Assembly: GCA_018065065.1 (NCBI GenBank)
Contig: JAGHTZ010000017.1
Location: forward strand, 1-44,952
Direction: 5' to 3'
Length of the DNA: 44,952 nucleotides
Origin: Candidatus Equadaptatus faecalis
GTDB taxonomy: Bacteria > Synergistota > Synergistia > Synergistales > Synergistaceae
Shown here: piece by piece, positions 7,117-16,492 of the stretch
Layout of the letters: each line of letters starts with the position of its first letter
How positions within the stretch are numbered: the stretch's first letter is position 1
Notes under the pieces: model-generated
Database searches by the model: none
What the model saw: only the letters and a program-made list of their open reading frames with translations
What the model was told of the DNA's origin: nothing
Made by a program: the position numbers and the translations under genes

Positions 7117-9039
7117 TTGAACAAATTTAAAAATATCGGCGTTTACATAGTCGTAATCGTTCTTGCAGTAAGTCTTGTGAACATCTTTATAAATCCCGGC
7201 ACTGAAACGGAGAAAAAAACGGTGCTCGATTTCACCTACAGCCAGCTGTTGCAGAACGTTGCGGACGGAAAAGTCAAATCTGTTGAAATAGACCACAACG
7301 AGCATATAAAAGGCGTACTTGCCGACGGCAAAGAGTTCGCGACGGATATTCTCGATGCCGAAACGCTTCCGGCAAAGCTTGCCGAAAAGGGCGTTGAAGT
7401 CAAGGTTATCCCGCCCAAGGAAAGCACGTGGTACAGCACGCTGCTTATTTCTCTGCTTCCTACGCTGCTTCTTGTCGCCGTGTGGATTTTCTTCATGAAC
7501 CGCATGCAGGGCGGAGGCAGAATGATGGACTTTGCAAGAAGCAAAGCCAAAATGTTCCTTGACAACAGAAAGAAAGTCACGTTCGCGGACGTTGCGGGGT
7601 GTGATGAAGCCAAGGAAGAGCTTATGGAAATAGTTGAGTTCCTCAAAAAGCCGGATCGCTTTGCAAACCTCGGCGCGCGTGTTCCCAAGGGCGTGCTGCT
7701 GCTCGGCTCACCCGGCACCGGCAAAACGCTGCTTGCAAGAGCCTGCGCCGGAGAGGCGGAAGTGCCGTTCTTCAGCATAAGCGGTTCAGATTTTGTCGAG
7801 ATGTTTGTCGGCGTCGGCGCTGCCCGTGTCCGTGATATGTTTGACCAGGCGCACAAGATGCATCCGTGCATTATTTTCATAGACGAAATAGACGCGGTCG
7901 GACGCCAGAGAGGTACGGGACTCGGCGGAGGGCATGACGAAAGAGAACAGACGCTCAACCAGCTGCTGATTGAGATGGACGGTTTTGAGGACAATTCCGG
8001 AATAATAGTTATAGCCGCCACCAACAGGGCTGACGTTCTTGACCCTGCTCTGCTGCGCTCAGGACGCTTTGACAGACAGATAGTTGTTGACGTGCCCGAC
8101 GTTAAAGGCAGGGAGGCAATTCTCCGCGTTCATCTGCAAAACAAAAAGGTTGCCGACGGCGTGGATATAGCGACAATTGCCAAACGCACACCGGGCTTTG
8201 TCGGCGCGGATCTTGAAAACATTACGAATGAAGCTGCACTCCTTGCCGCGAGACACGGCAAGGAAAAGATAGAAATGCCGGAATTTGAAGAAGCAATAGA
8301 CAAGGTTATTGCCGGACCCGAACGCAAGAGCTTTGTACTTACGGAAAGGGACAAAAAAATTACCGCCTGCCACGAAGCGGGACACGCCGTTGTCGCGAGC
8401 AAGCTTGACGGAGCCACAAAAGTTCACAAGGTTTCCATTATCCCGCGAGGCAGAGCGCTCGGGCTCACCTGGCAGATACCTGACACAGACAAGGTGCACA
8501 TTGCGAAAAGCGACATGCTGAACGAAATAACTACGCTGCTTGGCGGACGCTGCGCGGAAGTGCTCAAATTCAAAGACGTAACCACGGGTGCGTCCAACGA
8601 CCTTGAAAGAGCCACGCAGGCGGCACGCGACATGGTTACGCGCTACGGCATGAGCGAAAAGCTTGGGCTGGTGGTGCTTGGCAGACAGCAGCATGAAGTA
8701 TTCCTCGGTCGTGATTTTGCGGACGAAAGCAAAAATTACAGCGGGGAAATCGCATACGAAATAGACAAGGAAGTACGCAGCATAATAGACGGCTGCTTTG
8801 CGAAAGCAAAGGAAATTCTTGAAGCCAACGAAGCCGTTCTCGACGATATGACCACGCGCCTGCTTGAAAAAGAGGTGCTTGAAGGAAATGAGCTTGCCGA
8901 GCTTCTCGGCTATCCGCCGGAGGAAGAACCGGAAAAGAAAGACGCGGAAACTGCGGAAACAGACGAAAACGCCGGAAAACAAGAGCAGACGCCGGAAGTC
9001 GCAGCAGAAAACAACGTTTCTGAAAATACTGAAGCGTAA
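7117..9039 (+). CDS. ftsH: ATP-dependent zinc metalloprotease FtsH
   Basis: Membrane-bound AAA+ protease that extracts and degrades membrane and short-lived proteins. About 640 residues: TM1 at about 6-26, a periplasmic domain of some 80 residues, TM2 at about 107-127, AAA domain with Walker A GSPGTGKT (197-204), Walker B IIFIDEID (252-259) and second region of homology ending RSGRFDR (314-320). The peptidase domain has the zinc motif HEAGH (419-423) and the third ligand Asp in [12 protein letters not shown] (about 495). Walker A usually starts GPPGTGKT; here the second residue is Ser. The TTG at 7117 has AGAGGT six bases before it; an upstream in-frame TTG at 7087 lies inside hpt. The acidic, Glu-rich tail is common in this family. 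It ends at a strong bidirectional terminator. Confidence 0.96.
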   Translation: MNKFKNIGVYIVVIVLAVSLVNIFINPGTETEKKTVLDFTYSQLLQNVADGKVKSVEIDHNEHIKGVLADGKEFATDILDAETLPAKLAEKGVEVKVIPPKESTWYSTLLISLLPTLLLVAVWIFFMNRMQGGGRMMDFARSKAKMFLDNRKKVTFADVAGCDEAKEELMEIVEFLKKPDRFANLGARVPKGVLLLGSPGTGKTLLARACAGEAEVPFFSISGSDFVEMFVGVGAARVRDMFDQAHKMHPCIIFIDEIDAVGRQRGTGLGGGHDEREQTLNQLLIEMDGFEDNSGIIVIAATNRADVLDPALLRSGRFDRQIVVDVPDVKGREAILRVHLQNKKVADGVDIATIAKRTPGFVGADLENITNEAALLAARHGKEKIEMPEFEEAIDKVIAGPERKSFVLTERDKKITACHEAGHAVVASKLDGATKVHKVSIIPRGRALGLTWQIPDTDKVHIAKSDMLNEITTLLGGRCAEVLKFKDVTTGASNDLERATQAARDMVTRYGMSEKLGLVVLGRQQHEVFLGRDFADESKNYSGEIAYEIDKEVRSIIDGCFAKAKEILEANEAVLDDMTTRLLEKEVLEGNELAELLGYPPEEEPEKKDAETAETDENAGKQEQTPEVAAENNVSENTEA

Positions 9040-9053
9040 CTAAAAGTATACCG

Positions 9054-9100
9054 AAAAACTCCGCGATTTTAAAGTGTGACTTTAAAATCGCGGAGTTTTT
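9054..9100. terminator. Bidirectional terminator between ftsH and ddh
   Basis: A perfect 22-bp stem (9054-9075 with 9079-9100, loop GTG) starts with AAAAA and ends with TTTTT, so it works on both strands. It separates the convergent genes ftsH (+) and the diaminopimelate dehydrogenase (-). Confidence 0.95.
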
Positions 9101-9144
9101 ATAATCTGTTAAGCGTTTTGGAAGACAGAAATATATTTATTCAT

Positions 9145-10131
9145 TTACAGCAGATGCGCCCTGAGCCACTCTCCGTCTTTTGCGATGAGATACGCCGGCG
9201 GTATATCAAAAATCGTGCGGCAGCCTGTCTGTCCCTCCTGTGACATTCTGTGAGCCGCTCTTGCAAGGGCGACGAGAATGCTGCTTGTGAACTCCGGATT
9301 TGAGTCAAGCGTCAGCTTGTATTCGATTATCTGTTTAGTTTCTTCGTTCCAGCCGGTTTTGCCGCCGCGTATTACGAACCCGCCGTGCGGAAGTCCGCTG
9401 TGTTTGGCAAGCAGTTCTTCTTCGCTTATAAAGTGTACAGTAGTGTCATATTCGTCGAAGTAGTTCGGCATTGTTTTTATCTCGCGTTCGACGCGCTCGG
9501 CGTCCGCGCCTTCCTCAAGCACGACGTAGCATTCGCGCGTATGCTTCTGCCTTGTCGTAAGCTCCGGATTTTCGCCGTTTCTGACAGAATCAAGCGCCGC
9601 CTGCACGGGGCAGGTGTACTGCTTTGCATTCTTTACCCCGTCAATGCGCCTGATTGCGTCGGAATGTCCTTGGCTTACACCGCGTCCCCAGAAGGTGTAA
9701 TCCTTTCCGCTGACGAGAATTGCGTTGGCGTAAAGTCTCTGCAGAGAGAACATGCCCGGGTCCCAGCCGCCTGAAATAACGGCGAGATTGCCGCCTGCTT
9801 TTGCTGAGGCGTTGACGTTTGCAAAATGCTCCGGAATTTTTGCGTGGGTGTCGAAGCTGTCAACGACGTTGAAAAGCTTTGCTGCTTCCGGTGTCTGAAC
9901 GGGAAGATCGCGTGCCGAGCCTCCGCAGAGAATAAGCACGTCTATTCTGCCCTTGTATTTTTCAAGCGACGATACGTTTTCAACGGCCGCCGTGTCTGTC
10001 AGTATTTTTACATCGGAAGGATTTCTCCTTGTGAAAACCGCTTCAAGCTGCATGTCGGGGTTTTGTTTTACGGCGCATTCAACGCCGTGTCCGAGATTGC
10101 CGTAGCCGAGTATGCCTATCTTTGTCGTCAT
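9145..10131 (-). CDS. ddh: meso-Diaminopimelate D-dehydrogenase
   Basis: NADPH-dependent enzyme (EC 1.4.1.16) interconverting L-2-amino-6-oxopimelate plus ammonia and meso-diaminopimelate, a one-step route to the precursor of lysine and DAP-type peptidoglycan. About 328 residues, close to the 320 of Corynebacterium Ddh. The N-terminal Rossmann motif is GYGNLG (residues 9-14). Family signatures seen are DSFDTHAKIPEH, SGGWDPGMFSLQR and FWGRGVSQGHSDAIRRIDG, which hold substrate and cofactor contacts. ATG 10131 is preferred to the upstream TTG at 10149 because GGGAG lies 8-9 bases before it. It is a single gene convergent with ftsH and divergent from uvrB. Confidence 0.94.
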   Translation of the reverse strand: MTTKIGILGYGNLGHGVECAVKQNPDMQLEAVFTRRNPSDVKILTDTAAVENVSSLEKYKGRIDVLILCGGSARDLPVQTPEAAKLFNVVDSFDTHAKIPEHFANVNASAKAGGNLAVISGGWDPGMFSLQRLYANAILVSGKDYTFWGRGVSQGHSDAIRRIDGVKNAKQYTCPVQAALDSVRNGENPELTTRQKHTRECYVVLEEGADAERVEREIKTMPNYFDEYDTTVHFISEEELLAKHSGLPHGGFVIRGGKTGWNEETKQIIEYKLTLDSNPEFTSSILVALARAAHRMSQEGQTGCRTIFDIPPAYLIAKDGEWLRAHLL

Positions 10132-10212
10132 GTGTTTCACTCCCTGCAAGAGATAATTTTCATGCTGAAAGTATACACTAAAAAAGGCGGATTACCGTGT
10201 TAAAATTAAGTC

Positions 10213-12243
10213 ATGAATGAGAAATTTAAGCTTGTGTCTCCGTGGCCCATGTCCGGAGACCAGCCTGAGGCTGTTGAAAAGCTGCTGAAGGGCTTTACAG
10301 AGGAACACGCCGTTCAGACGCTGCTGGGGGTTACGGGCAGCGGAAAGACCTTTACCATGGCGAATATCATTCAGGGGCTTCAGCGCCCTACGCTTATCAT
10401 GGCGCACAACAAAACGCTTGCGGCGCAGCTTTACAGCGAATTTAAGGAGTTTTTCCCCGAAAATTCCGTAAATTATTTTGTAAGCTATTATGACTATTAT
10501 CAGCCGGAAGCGTACATGCCCGCACAGGACATATACATTGAAAAGGACGCTTCCGTCAACGAACGTATTGAAAAGCTGCGGCTCGCGACGACGAAGGCTC
10601 TGCTTGAACGGCGCGACGTTATAGTCGTTGCCTCCGTTTCCAGCATATACGGACTCGGCAAGCGGCAGAATTACGAGGACGCGATTATTTGGCTGAAAAC
10701 AGGTCAGAACTGGGAACGCAGGGCGTTTATGACGAGGCTTCTTGACGCCTATTACACGAGAAACGACCTGACACTTACTCCGGGCACCTTCCGCAGCAGA
10801 GGGGAGTTTATAGAGATATTCCCGTCTTACAGCGATACGGCGGTGCGAATAGGCTTCTTTGACGACGAGATAGACAGGCTTGAAGAGATAGACCCTGTAA
10901 GCGGACACTGCGTAAAGGTTACGGACCACATAGGAATTTATCCGTCAGAACAGTACGTTACAACGAGAGAAGCTATCGAACGCGCCTCAGAAGGCATAAA
11001 ACAGGAGCTTGAAGAATGTCTGCTGAAGCTGAACGGAGAGGGAAAACTGCTCGAAGCCGAACGGCTTAAAATGCGTACGACCTATGACCTTGAAATGCTG
11101 AACGAGGTAGGCTACTGTTCCGGAATTGAAAACTACTCTCGTTTCCTCGAAGGACGAGAGAAAGGGGAGCCGCCCGGAACGCTGCTTGACTTTTTCCCTC
11201 CGGACGCGCTTATATTTGTTGACGAGTCGCACATAACGCTGCCTCAGGTGCGCGGAATGTACAACGGAGACAGGGCGCGTAAGGACGTGCTTGTAGAGCA
11301 CGGTTTCAGGCTTCCGTCCTGTCTTGACAACCGTCCGCTGAAATGGGACGAGTTTGAGCCGAAGCTTCACAGAGATACGCTGTTTGTTTCAGCTACGCCC
11401 GGGGATTACGAATTTTCACATTCGCTCCACGTCGTTGAGCAGCTTATACGGCCGACGGGACTTCCCGACCCTGTTATAGAGGTTCAGCCTGCCACGGGGC
11501 AGGTGGACGCTCTTGTTGCCGAGCTGCGTCCGATTATAGAGCGCGGGGAGAGGGCGCTTGTGACGACGCTTACTAAACGCTCCGCCGAGGATTTGGCTGA
11601 ATATCTTGCCGAACTTGGAATAAAGGTGCGCTACATACATTCAGAGCTTGACACTTTTGAACGCGCCGAACTGCTCAGGGATCTGCGTCTTGGCGTGTTC
11701 AACGTGCTTGTAGGCGTGAACCTGCTGCGTGAAGGGCTTGACCTGCCTGAGGTTTCGCTCGTGGCGATACTTGACGCGGACAAAGAGGGTTTTCTGCGCG
11801 CGCACCGTTCGCTTATACAGATGGTAGGCAGGGCGGCGAGAAACGAAGCGGGACGGGTAATTCTTTTCGCGGACACGATTACGGACAGCATAGACGCAAC
11901 GATAAAGGAAACAGCAAGGCGAAGGGAAGCACAAATTGCATACAATGAAAAGCACGGTATAGTTCCGAAAAGCGTGCAGAAAGCGGTTAAAAATCTGCTG
12001 CCGGAAGAAATGCTTGACGAAGAGGGAACATATGCAGAACACCGCGCGGCAGAACCGGAAGAAAAGGAATACAATATCAAGGAACTTGAAAAAGCAATGT
12101 GGACGGCGGTTGAGAAACTTGATTTTGAAAGAGCCGCCGAACTGAGAGATCTTATACAGGAACTGAGAGGTGGAGAGAAGCTTGAAACAGTGCATAAGCA
12201 TAAAGGGCGCAAGGCAAAACAATTTAAAAAACATAGACGTTGA
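10213..12243 (+). CDS. uvrB: Excinuclease ABC subunit B
   Basis: UvrB is the helicase-like damage verification subunit of nucleotide excision repair, loaded by UvrA and then partnering UvrC. 676 residues. Walker A is GVTGSGKT (39-46). The beta-hairpin that inserts between DNA strands has YYDYYQPEAY (92-101). Walker B is DESH (337-340). Later helicase motifs (LVGVNLLREGLDLPE, QMVGRAARN) are present, and the C-terminal UVR domain for UvrC contact lies at about 617-650. I see no Shine-Dalgarno before ATG 10213 (the upstream bases are AT-rich), which suggests modest translation. It overlaps uvrA by 62 bases in a different frame. Full family length, no defects seen. Confidence 0.97.
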   Translation: MNEKFKLVSPWPMSGDQPEAVEKLLKGFTEEHAVQTLLGVTGSGKTFTMANIIQGLQRPTLIMAHNKTLAAQLYSEFKEFFPENSVNYFVSYYDYYQPEAYMPAQDIYIEKDASVNERIEKLRLATTKALLERRDVIVVASVSSIYGLGKRQNYEDAIIWLKTGQNWERRAFMTRLLDAYYTRNDLTLTPGTFRSRGEFIEIFPSYSDTAVRIGFFDDEIDRLEEIDPVSGHCVKVTDHIGIYPSEQYVTTREAIERASEGIKQELEECLLKLNGEGKLLEAERLKMRTTYDLEMLNEVGYCSGIENYSRFLEGREKGEPPGTLLDFFPPDALIFVDESHITLPQVRGMYNGDRARKDVLVEHGFRLPSCLDNRPLKWDEFEPKLHRDTLFVSATPGDYEFSHSLHVVEQLIRPTGLPDPVIEVQPATGQVDALVAELRPIIERGERALVTTLTKRSAEDLAEYLAELGIKVRYIHSELDTFERAELLRDLRLGVFNVLVGVNLLREGLDLPEVSLVAILDADKEGFLRAHRSLIQMVGRAARNEAGRVILFADTITDSIDATIKETARRREAQIAYNEKHGIVPKSVQKAVKNLLPEEMLDEEGTYAEHRAAEPEEKEYNIKELEKAMWTAVEKLDFERAAELRDLIQELRGGEKLETVHKHKGRKAKQFKKHRR

Positions 12244-15037
12244 AATACCGAAATATCAGCTGGTCGTAATAACGGGACCGTCGGGCAGCGGAAAATCCTC
12301 GCTTGCCTTTGACACGATATACGCCGAAGGGCAGAGCCGTTACGTAGAGTCGCTCTCCTCATACGCAAGACAATTCCTCGGAATGTCGGACAAACCGGAC
12401 GTTGACGAGATAACGGGGCTTTCTCCAGCAATTTCAATAGAACAGAAAGGAACAAACCACAACCCGCGTTCAACGGTCGGCACCGTCACCGAAATATACG
12501 ATTATCTCCGTCTGCTTTTCGGCAGGGCGGGAATTCCGCACTGTCCGAAATGCGGTAAAGAGGTGCACCGTTACAGCGTTGACGAAATAGTTGACAAAAT
12601 TTTCCGCGAATATGACGGTCTGCCGCTTGAAATTTATTCCCCTGTAATAAAAGGCAAAAAAGGCGAATTCAAAAATACTCTGCAAAAACTGCACAAACAG
12701 GGTTATCTCCGCGCTCGCATTGACGGTGACGTCGTGTGGCTGGAGGAAGAAGTGGAACTTGAAAAAAACAAACGTCACACGATAGAATGTGTTATAGACA
12801 GGCTTAAGGTGCGCGAAGACAACAGAATGCGCCTCACGGAAGCGGTTGAAATGGCGCTTAAGCTTTCGGACGGCTTTGTCCTGCTTGTGTCAAAAGACAA
12901 ACCGGAGCTTGAACTGACTGAACGCTACATCTGTCCGGACTGCGAAGTGAGCCTGCCTGAAATTGAACCGAGATTTTTCTCTTTTAACGCGCCATCCGGC
13001 GCGTGTCCCGAATGTTCGGGACTCGGTTTTCACGCGCATTTTTCGGAGGAACTCTCCGTTGACCCGTCGCTGAGTCTTGACGACGGGGCGTTCCTGCCGT
13101 GGAAAACCATGAAATATATGATTGAAAAGGCTCACGCCCTTGCTGATTTCAAAGGCTGGGACATATCAAAACCGTTTGGCGAACTGCCTGAGGAAGTGCG
13201 CCGTGCGCTCGTTTACGGCAGCGACGAAAAAATACCGATGATTTTTGAAACCAAACATGGCGACTGGGAATACAACGGACATTATCCCGGACTTATTCCG
13301 TGGCTTGAAAAACGCTACGGCGAAACCGAGTCCGAAAACTACCGTGAAGAACTGATGCGTTACCGAGTGGAAGACGAATGTTCATCGTGTCACGGGGCAA
13401 GGCTCCGTCCTGAAGCGCTCGCGGTTACGCTCGGCGGTTACAATATTGCGGAGCTTTCCAATCTTACGGTTGAAGAGCATATAAAGGTGCTTGACGGGCT
13501 GAAACTCGGAAAACAGGAACAGAAAATTGTCGGACAGGCGGTCAACGAAGTCCGCAAGCGTCTTGCTTTCCTTGTTGACGTCGGCGCAGGCTATCTCACG
13601 CTTTCCCGCCGTGCGGACACGCTTTCGGGCGGCGAAAGCCAGAGAATACGCCTCGCGACGCAGATAGGCTCACAGCTCACGGGAGTCCTCTACGTGCTGG
13701 ACGAGCCGACGATAGGGCTTCATCCGCGCGACACAAACAAACTGCTCGCGACGCTTAAGGTGATACGCGACCTCGGCAACAGCGTCGTAGTCGTTGAACA
13801 CGATAGGGACACGATGCTTGCCGCAGATTATCTTGTTGAATTAGGTCCCGAAGCAGGGGAAAACGGAGGGTATCTTGTTGCGGAAGGCAGCGCAGACGAA
13901 CTGCGCAAAGGCGATTCCTCCACTGCGAAATATCTGCGCGGGGAAGCAGACGGCGTGTACAGCTCCGTCAAAAAATACAGAAGACCGAACGGCTGGCTGA
14001 AACTTACCGGCTGCCGCGAAAACAATCTGAAAAATATCAAAGCGGAAATTCCGCTCGGCGTGTTCGGAGCAATCAGCGGCGTTTCAGGCTCAGGCAAAAG
14101 CACACTGCTTTACGAAATACTTTACAAAGGGCTGCGCGGAAAATTTGACAGCGAATACCGCGAACGTCCCGGAAAATTCGACGACATCAAAGGCTGGGAA
14201 AAGCTGCGCAACGTTGTTCTTGTTGACCAGAGCCCGATAGGGCGCACGCCGCGTTCAAATCCAGCGACCTATACGGGTGTATTTTCCGCCATACGCGAAT
14301 TTTTCTCCGAACTGCACGAAGCAAAACTGCGCGGCTACGCGCCCGGGCGGTTCAGCTTCAACGTAAAGGGCGGACGCTGCGAAGCGTGCAACGGAGACGG
14401 CGTCCTGAAGGTCTCCATGCTCTTTCTCCCCGACGTCTACGTAAAATGCGACGTCTGCAAAGGACAGCGCTACAACCGCGAAACGCTTGAAGTAAAATAC
14501 AAGGGACACTCCATAGCGGACGTTCTGAACCTGACGGTTGACGAAGCCTGCGAGCTTTTTGCTGGAATACCGAAAATACTCAACAAACTTAAGGTAATTC
14601 AGGAAGCGGGTCTTGGCTACATACGGCTCGGACAGTCGGCTACAACGCTCAGCGGAGGTGAAGCGCAGCGCGTAAAACTCGCCACGGAACTGAGCAAAAA
14701 ATTCCGCGGAAACACGCTCTATCTGCTTGACGAACCAACTACCGGACTGCACTATACGGACGTGCAAAAACTGCTCAAACTTCTGCACAGGCTCGTTGAC
14801 CAGGGAAATTCGGTGATTGTTATAGAGCACAACCTTGACGTGCTTGCCTCATCAGACTACATAATTGACCTCGGACCTGACGGAGGCAAAAACGGCGGCG
14901 AAATATCGGCAAAGGGAACGCCGGCACAGATTGCCGAATCCGGAACGGAAACGGGAAAATATCTTGGACAGTTCCTGAAAGAAACCGCACGCGGCAAAAC
15001 GGAGGAAAAAAATGAGAAAAACAGAAAACAGAAATAA
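12182..15037 (+). CDS. uvrA: Excinuclease ABC subunit A
   Basis: UvrA is the dimeric ABC-type ATPase that finds bulky DNA lesions and loads UvrB. About 951 residues with two ABC modules. Module 1 has Walker A GPSGSGKSS, signature LSGGESQRIRLATQIGS and Walker B VLYVLDEPTIGLHPRD. Module 2 has GVSGSGKSTL, LSGGEAQRVKLATELS and LYLLDEPTTGLHYTD. Zinc-binding cysteine pairs are seen at CPKCG, CPDC with CPEC, and CEAC with CDVC. TTG 12182 gives the usual start (MKQCISIKGARQNNLKNI) and has GGTGGAG six bases upstream; a GTG at 12170 is the alternative. The start lies inside the 3' end of uvrB, and the 3' end overlaps rlmB by 26 bases, indicating a tightly coupled operon. Confidence 0.96.
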   Translation: MKQCISIKGARQNNLKNIDVEIPKYQLVVITGPSGSGKSSLAFDTIYAEGQSRYVESLSSYARQFLGMSDKPDVDEITGLSPAISIEQKGTNHNPRSTVGTVTEIYDYLRLLFGRAGIPHCPKCGKEVHRYSVDEIVDKIFREYDGLPLEIYSPVIKGKKGEFKNTLQKLHKQGYLRARIDGDVVWLEEEVELEKNKRHTIECVIDRLKVREDNRMRLTEAVEMALKLSDGFVLLVSKDKPELELTERYICPDCEVSLPEIEPRFFSFNAPSGACPECSGLGFHAHFSEELSVDPSLSLDDGAFLPWKTMKYMIEKAHALADFKGWDISKPFGELPEEVRRALVYGSDEKIPMIFETKHGDWEYNGHYPGLIPWLEKRYGETESENYREELMRYRVEDECSSCHGARLRPEALAVTLGGYNIAELSNLTVEEHIKVLDGLKLGKQEQKIVGQAVNEVRKRLAFLVDVGAGYLTLSRRADTLSGGESQRIRLATQIGSQLTGVLYVLDEPTIGLHPRDTNKLLATLKVIRDLGNSVVVVEHDRDTMLAADYLVELGPEAGENGGYLVAEGSADELRKGDSSTAKYLRGEADGVYSSVKKYRRPNGWLKLTGCRENNLKNIKAEIPLGVFGAISGVSGSGKSTLLYEILYKGLRGKFDSEYRERPGKFDDIKGWEKLRNVVLVDQSPIGRTPRSNPATYTGVFSAIREFFSELHEAKLRGYAPGRFSFNVKGGRCEACNGDGVLKVSMLFLPDVYVKCDVCKGQRYNRETLEVKYKGHSIADVLNLTVDEACELFAGIPKILNKLKVIQEAGLGYIRLGQSATTLSGGEAQRVKLATELSKKFRGNTLYLLDEPTTGLHYTDVQKLLKLLHRLVDQGNSVIVIEHNLDVLASSDYIIDLGPDGGKNGGEISAKGTPAQIAESGTETGKYLGQFLKETARGKTEEKNEKNRKQK

Positions 15038-15806
15038 ACAACGGGAATATCCGACTGAAAAAAAAGAACCGGCGGAAGAACTCTGCTGGGGCAGAAATCC
15101 GGTAATATCCCTGCTTGAAAACAGCCCCGAACGCTGCTCAAAGGTGCTGCTTGCCAAAAACGTGCAGCCGCACGTAAAGGCAAAAATTGAAGAGCTATGC
15201 CGCGCGTCAAAAATAGTATTCAACAGCGTTGACTCTGCCTCGCTGGACAGGCTCTGCAACGGTGAAAATCATCAGGGAACCGCAGCGTACATGCTCCCCG
15301 TTACGCTCCTTGACGCGGAAGAATTTATACCTTCGCTTCCCAAGGCTCCGGCGCCGTGCCTCGTTCTGCTCTGCGACCATCTCCAAGATCCGCACAATCT
15401 GGGCGCAGTAATCCGAAGCGCCGAGGCGGCGGGGGCAAGCGGGGTAATAATTCCCAAACGCGGAAGTTGCATGCCCACGGGAACGGTTGTCAAAACCAGT
15501 GCCGGAGCGGCTTTGCGCCTGCCTGTTGCCCGTACCGGAAACGTTGCGCAGACGATAAAACTGTTTCAGGACGAAAATTTCTGGACTGTCGGACTTGCCA
15601 TGGAAGGCAGCGAAACGCTCTTCAAAGAAGACATGCCGCCGCGCCTTCTGCTCGTAATAGGTGCAGAGGGAGACGGACTCGGACACGCTGCGGAAAAAGC
15701 CTGCGATGAGCTGAGAAAAATACCCATGCAGGGAAGCACGGGCTCGCTCAACGCCTCAGTTGCAGCCTCGCTTGCGCTCTTTGAATGGACGAGAAGCAGA
15801 AAATAG
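15012..15806 (+). CDS. rlmB: SpoU-family RNA 2'-O-methyltransferase (RlmB-like)
   Basis: TrmH/SpoU (SPOUT) methyltransferase, probably methylating the ribose of a 23S rRNA guanosine as RlmB does. 264 residues with an N-terminal substrate-binding domain starting at WGRNPVISLLE and the three SPOUT motifs: motif 1 DHLQDPHNLGAVIRSAEA, motif 2 LLLVIGAEGDGLG and motif 3 IPMQGSTGSLNASVAASLA, which form the trefoil-knot SAM site. It overlaps the 3' end of uvrA by 26 bases; GGAGG (15002-15006) lies in that gene. The specific target is not certain: TrmH-like paralogues act on other rRNA or tRNA positions. Confidence 0.85.
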   Translation: MRKTENRNKQREYPTEKKEPAEELCWGRNPVISLLENSPERCSKVLLAKNVQPHVKAKIEELCRASKIVFNSVDSASLDRLCNGENHQGTAAYMLPVTLLDAEEFIPSLPKAPAPCLVLLCDHLQDPHNLGAVIRSAEAAGASGVIIPKRGSCMPTGTVVKTSAGAALRLPVARTGNVAQTIKLFQDENFWTVGLAMEGSETLFKEDMPPRLLLVIGAEGDGLGHAAEKACDELRKIPMQGSTGSLNASVAASLALFEWTRSRK

Positions 15807-15826
15807 TTCTTTACGAGATCGCGTAC

Positions 15827-15855
15827 TTGACTTGGTAATTCGCTAAGTATATAAT
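15827..15855 (+). promoter_or_regulatory. Strong promoter of the rimP-nusA-infB operon
   Basis: TTGACT (15827-15832), a 17-base spacer and perfect TATAAT (15850-15855). Transcription should start near 15862, so the leader before rimP is about 70 bases and must pass the hairpin at 15883-15908. Confidence 0.85.
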
Positions 15856-15882
15856 AACTAAGCTATTTCAGGAGCAGTTGCT

Positions 15883-15915
15883 GAAAGAGCGGGCAGTCCC
15901 GCTCTTTCTTTTGTT
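15883..15915 (+). terminator. Leader hairpin/attenuator before rimP
   Basis: GAAAGAGCGGG (15883-15893) pairs perfectly with CCCGCTCTTTC (15898-15908) around CAGT, followed by TTTTGTT. It lies downstream of the operon promoter and 8 bases before the rimP Shine-Dalgarno. It therefore looks like an early terminator inside the leader, not only the end of rlmB transcription. A weak alternative pairing (15866-15871 with 15881-15886) overlaps the first four bases of the stem. Confidence 0.75.
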
Positions 15916-15930
15916 AAAGGGGGGCTTGTT

Positions 15931-16431
15931 TTGGATAACGAAAAGCTTGAAGAAATTTACGCTGAGATGAAGAAGTGCATTGAAACCGAGGGGTACAACT
16001 GCGCAGGTTTCGAGCTTGTTTCCGAATGCGGCATGAATATTCTCCGCGCGTATATTGATATGCCGGGCGGCGTTGATTTGTCGGACTGCGAGACGGTCGC
16101 GAGGGTGGTTACTGATTATCTTGATACGGTTGAGAGTGCTTTGCCCGACCGTTACTATCTTGAGGTGAGTTCTCTCGGTCTTGAGCGTCCGCTTTTCTGT
16201 ATGGAGGATTACGCGGCGCAGTGCGGCAAGAAGATTGCAATAAATCTCAAGAGCGGCAAGAAACTTGAGGCGACGCTTTGCGAGGCAGCCGATGACGAAA
16301 TTGTTGTAATTGACAAATCTGGTGATAAAAGAACGATAGCTTTTGAAGATATCAGAAAAGCCAATCTGATTTACGAGGAAGAGAGCGGTCAGAAAAAGAG
16401 TTTCAAGAAAACGCCGCGCAAGAAAAAATAA
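15931..16431 (+). CDS. rimP: Ribosome maturation factor RimP
   Basis: RimP helps assemble the 30S subunit. 166 residues: an N-terminal alpha/beta domain with RAYIDMPGGVDLSDCETVARVVTDYL, the conserved EVSSLGLERPL block, and a C-terminal Sm-like barrel (KKIAINLKSGKKLEATL ... KANLIYE). The tail is Lys-rich. It starts with TTG at 15931, with AAAGGGGGG six bases upstream. It is the first gene of the rimP-nusA-ylxR-ylxQ-infB-rbfA operon, a conserved order in Gram-positive bacteria. Confidence 0.93.
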   Translation: MDNEKLEEIYAEMKKCIETEGYNCAGFELVSECGMNILRAYIDMPGGVDLSDCETVARVVTDYLDTVESALPDRYYLEVSSLGLERPLFCMEDYAAQCGKKIAINLKSGKKLEATLCEAADDEIVVIDKSGDKRTIAFEDIRKANLIYEEESGQKKSFKKTPRKKK

Positions 16432-16492
16432 CACAGGATACAGACAGTTTTATCCATATAAATTTCAATATTTTTAAGAGGGGGAACAGAAA

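Noticed and set aside
8059-8982. Long open frame on the minus strand inside ftsH (307 codons)
   Set aside because: It is a shadow of ftsH: no ribosome-binding site, no recognisable domain, odd composition. The same holds for the long antisense frames in rqcH, uvrA, glnS and infB.
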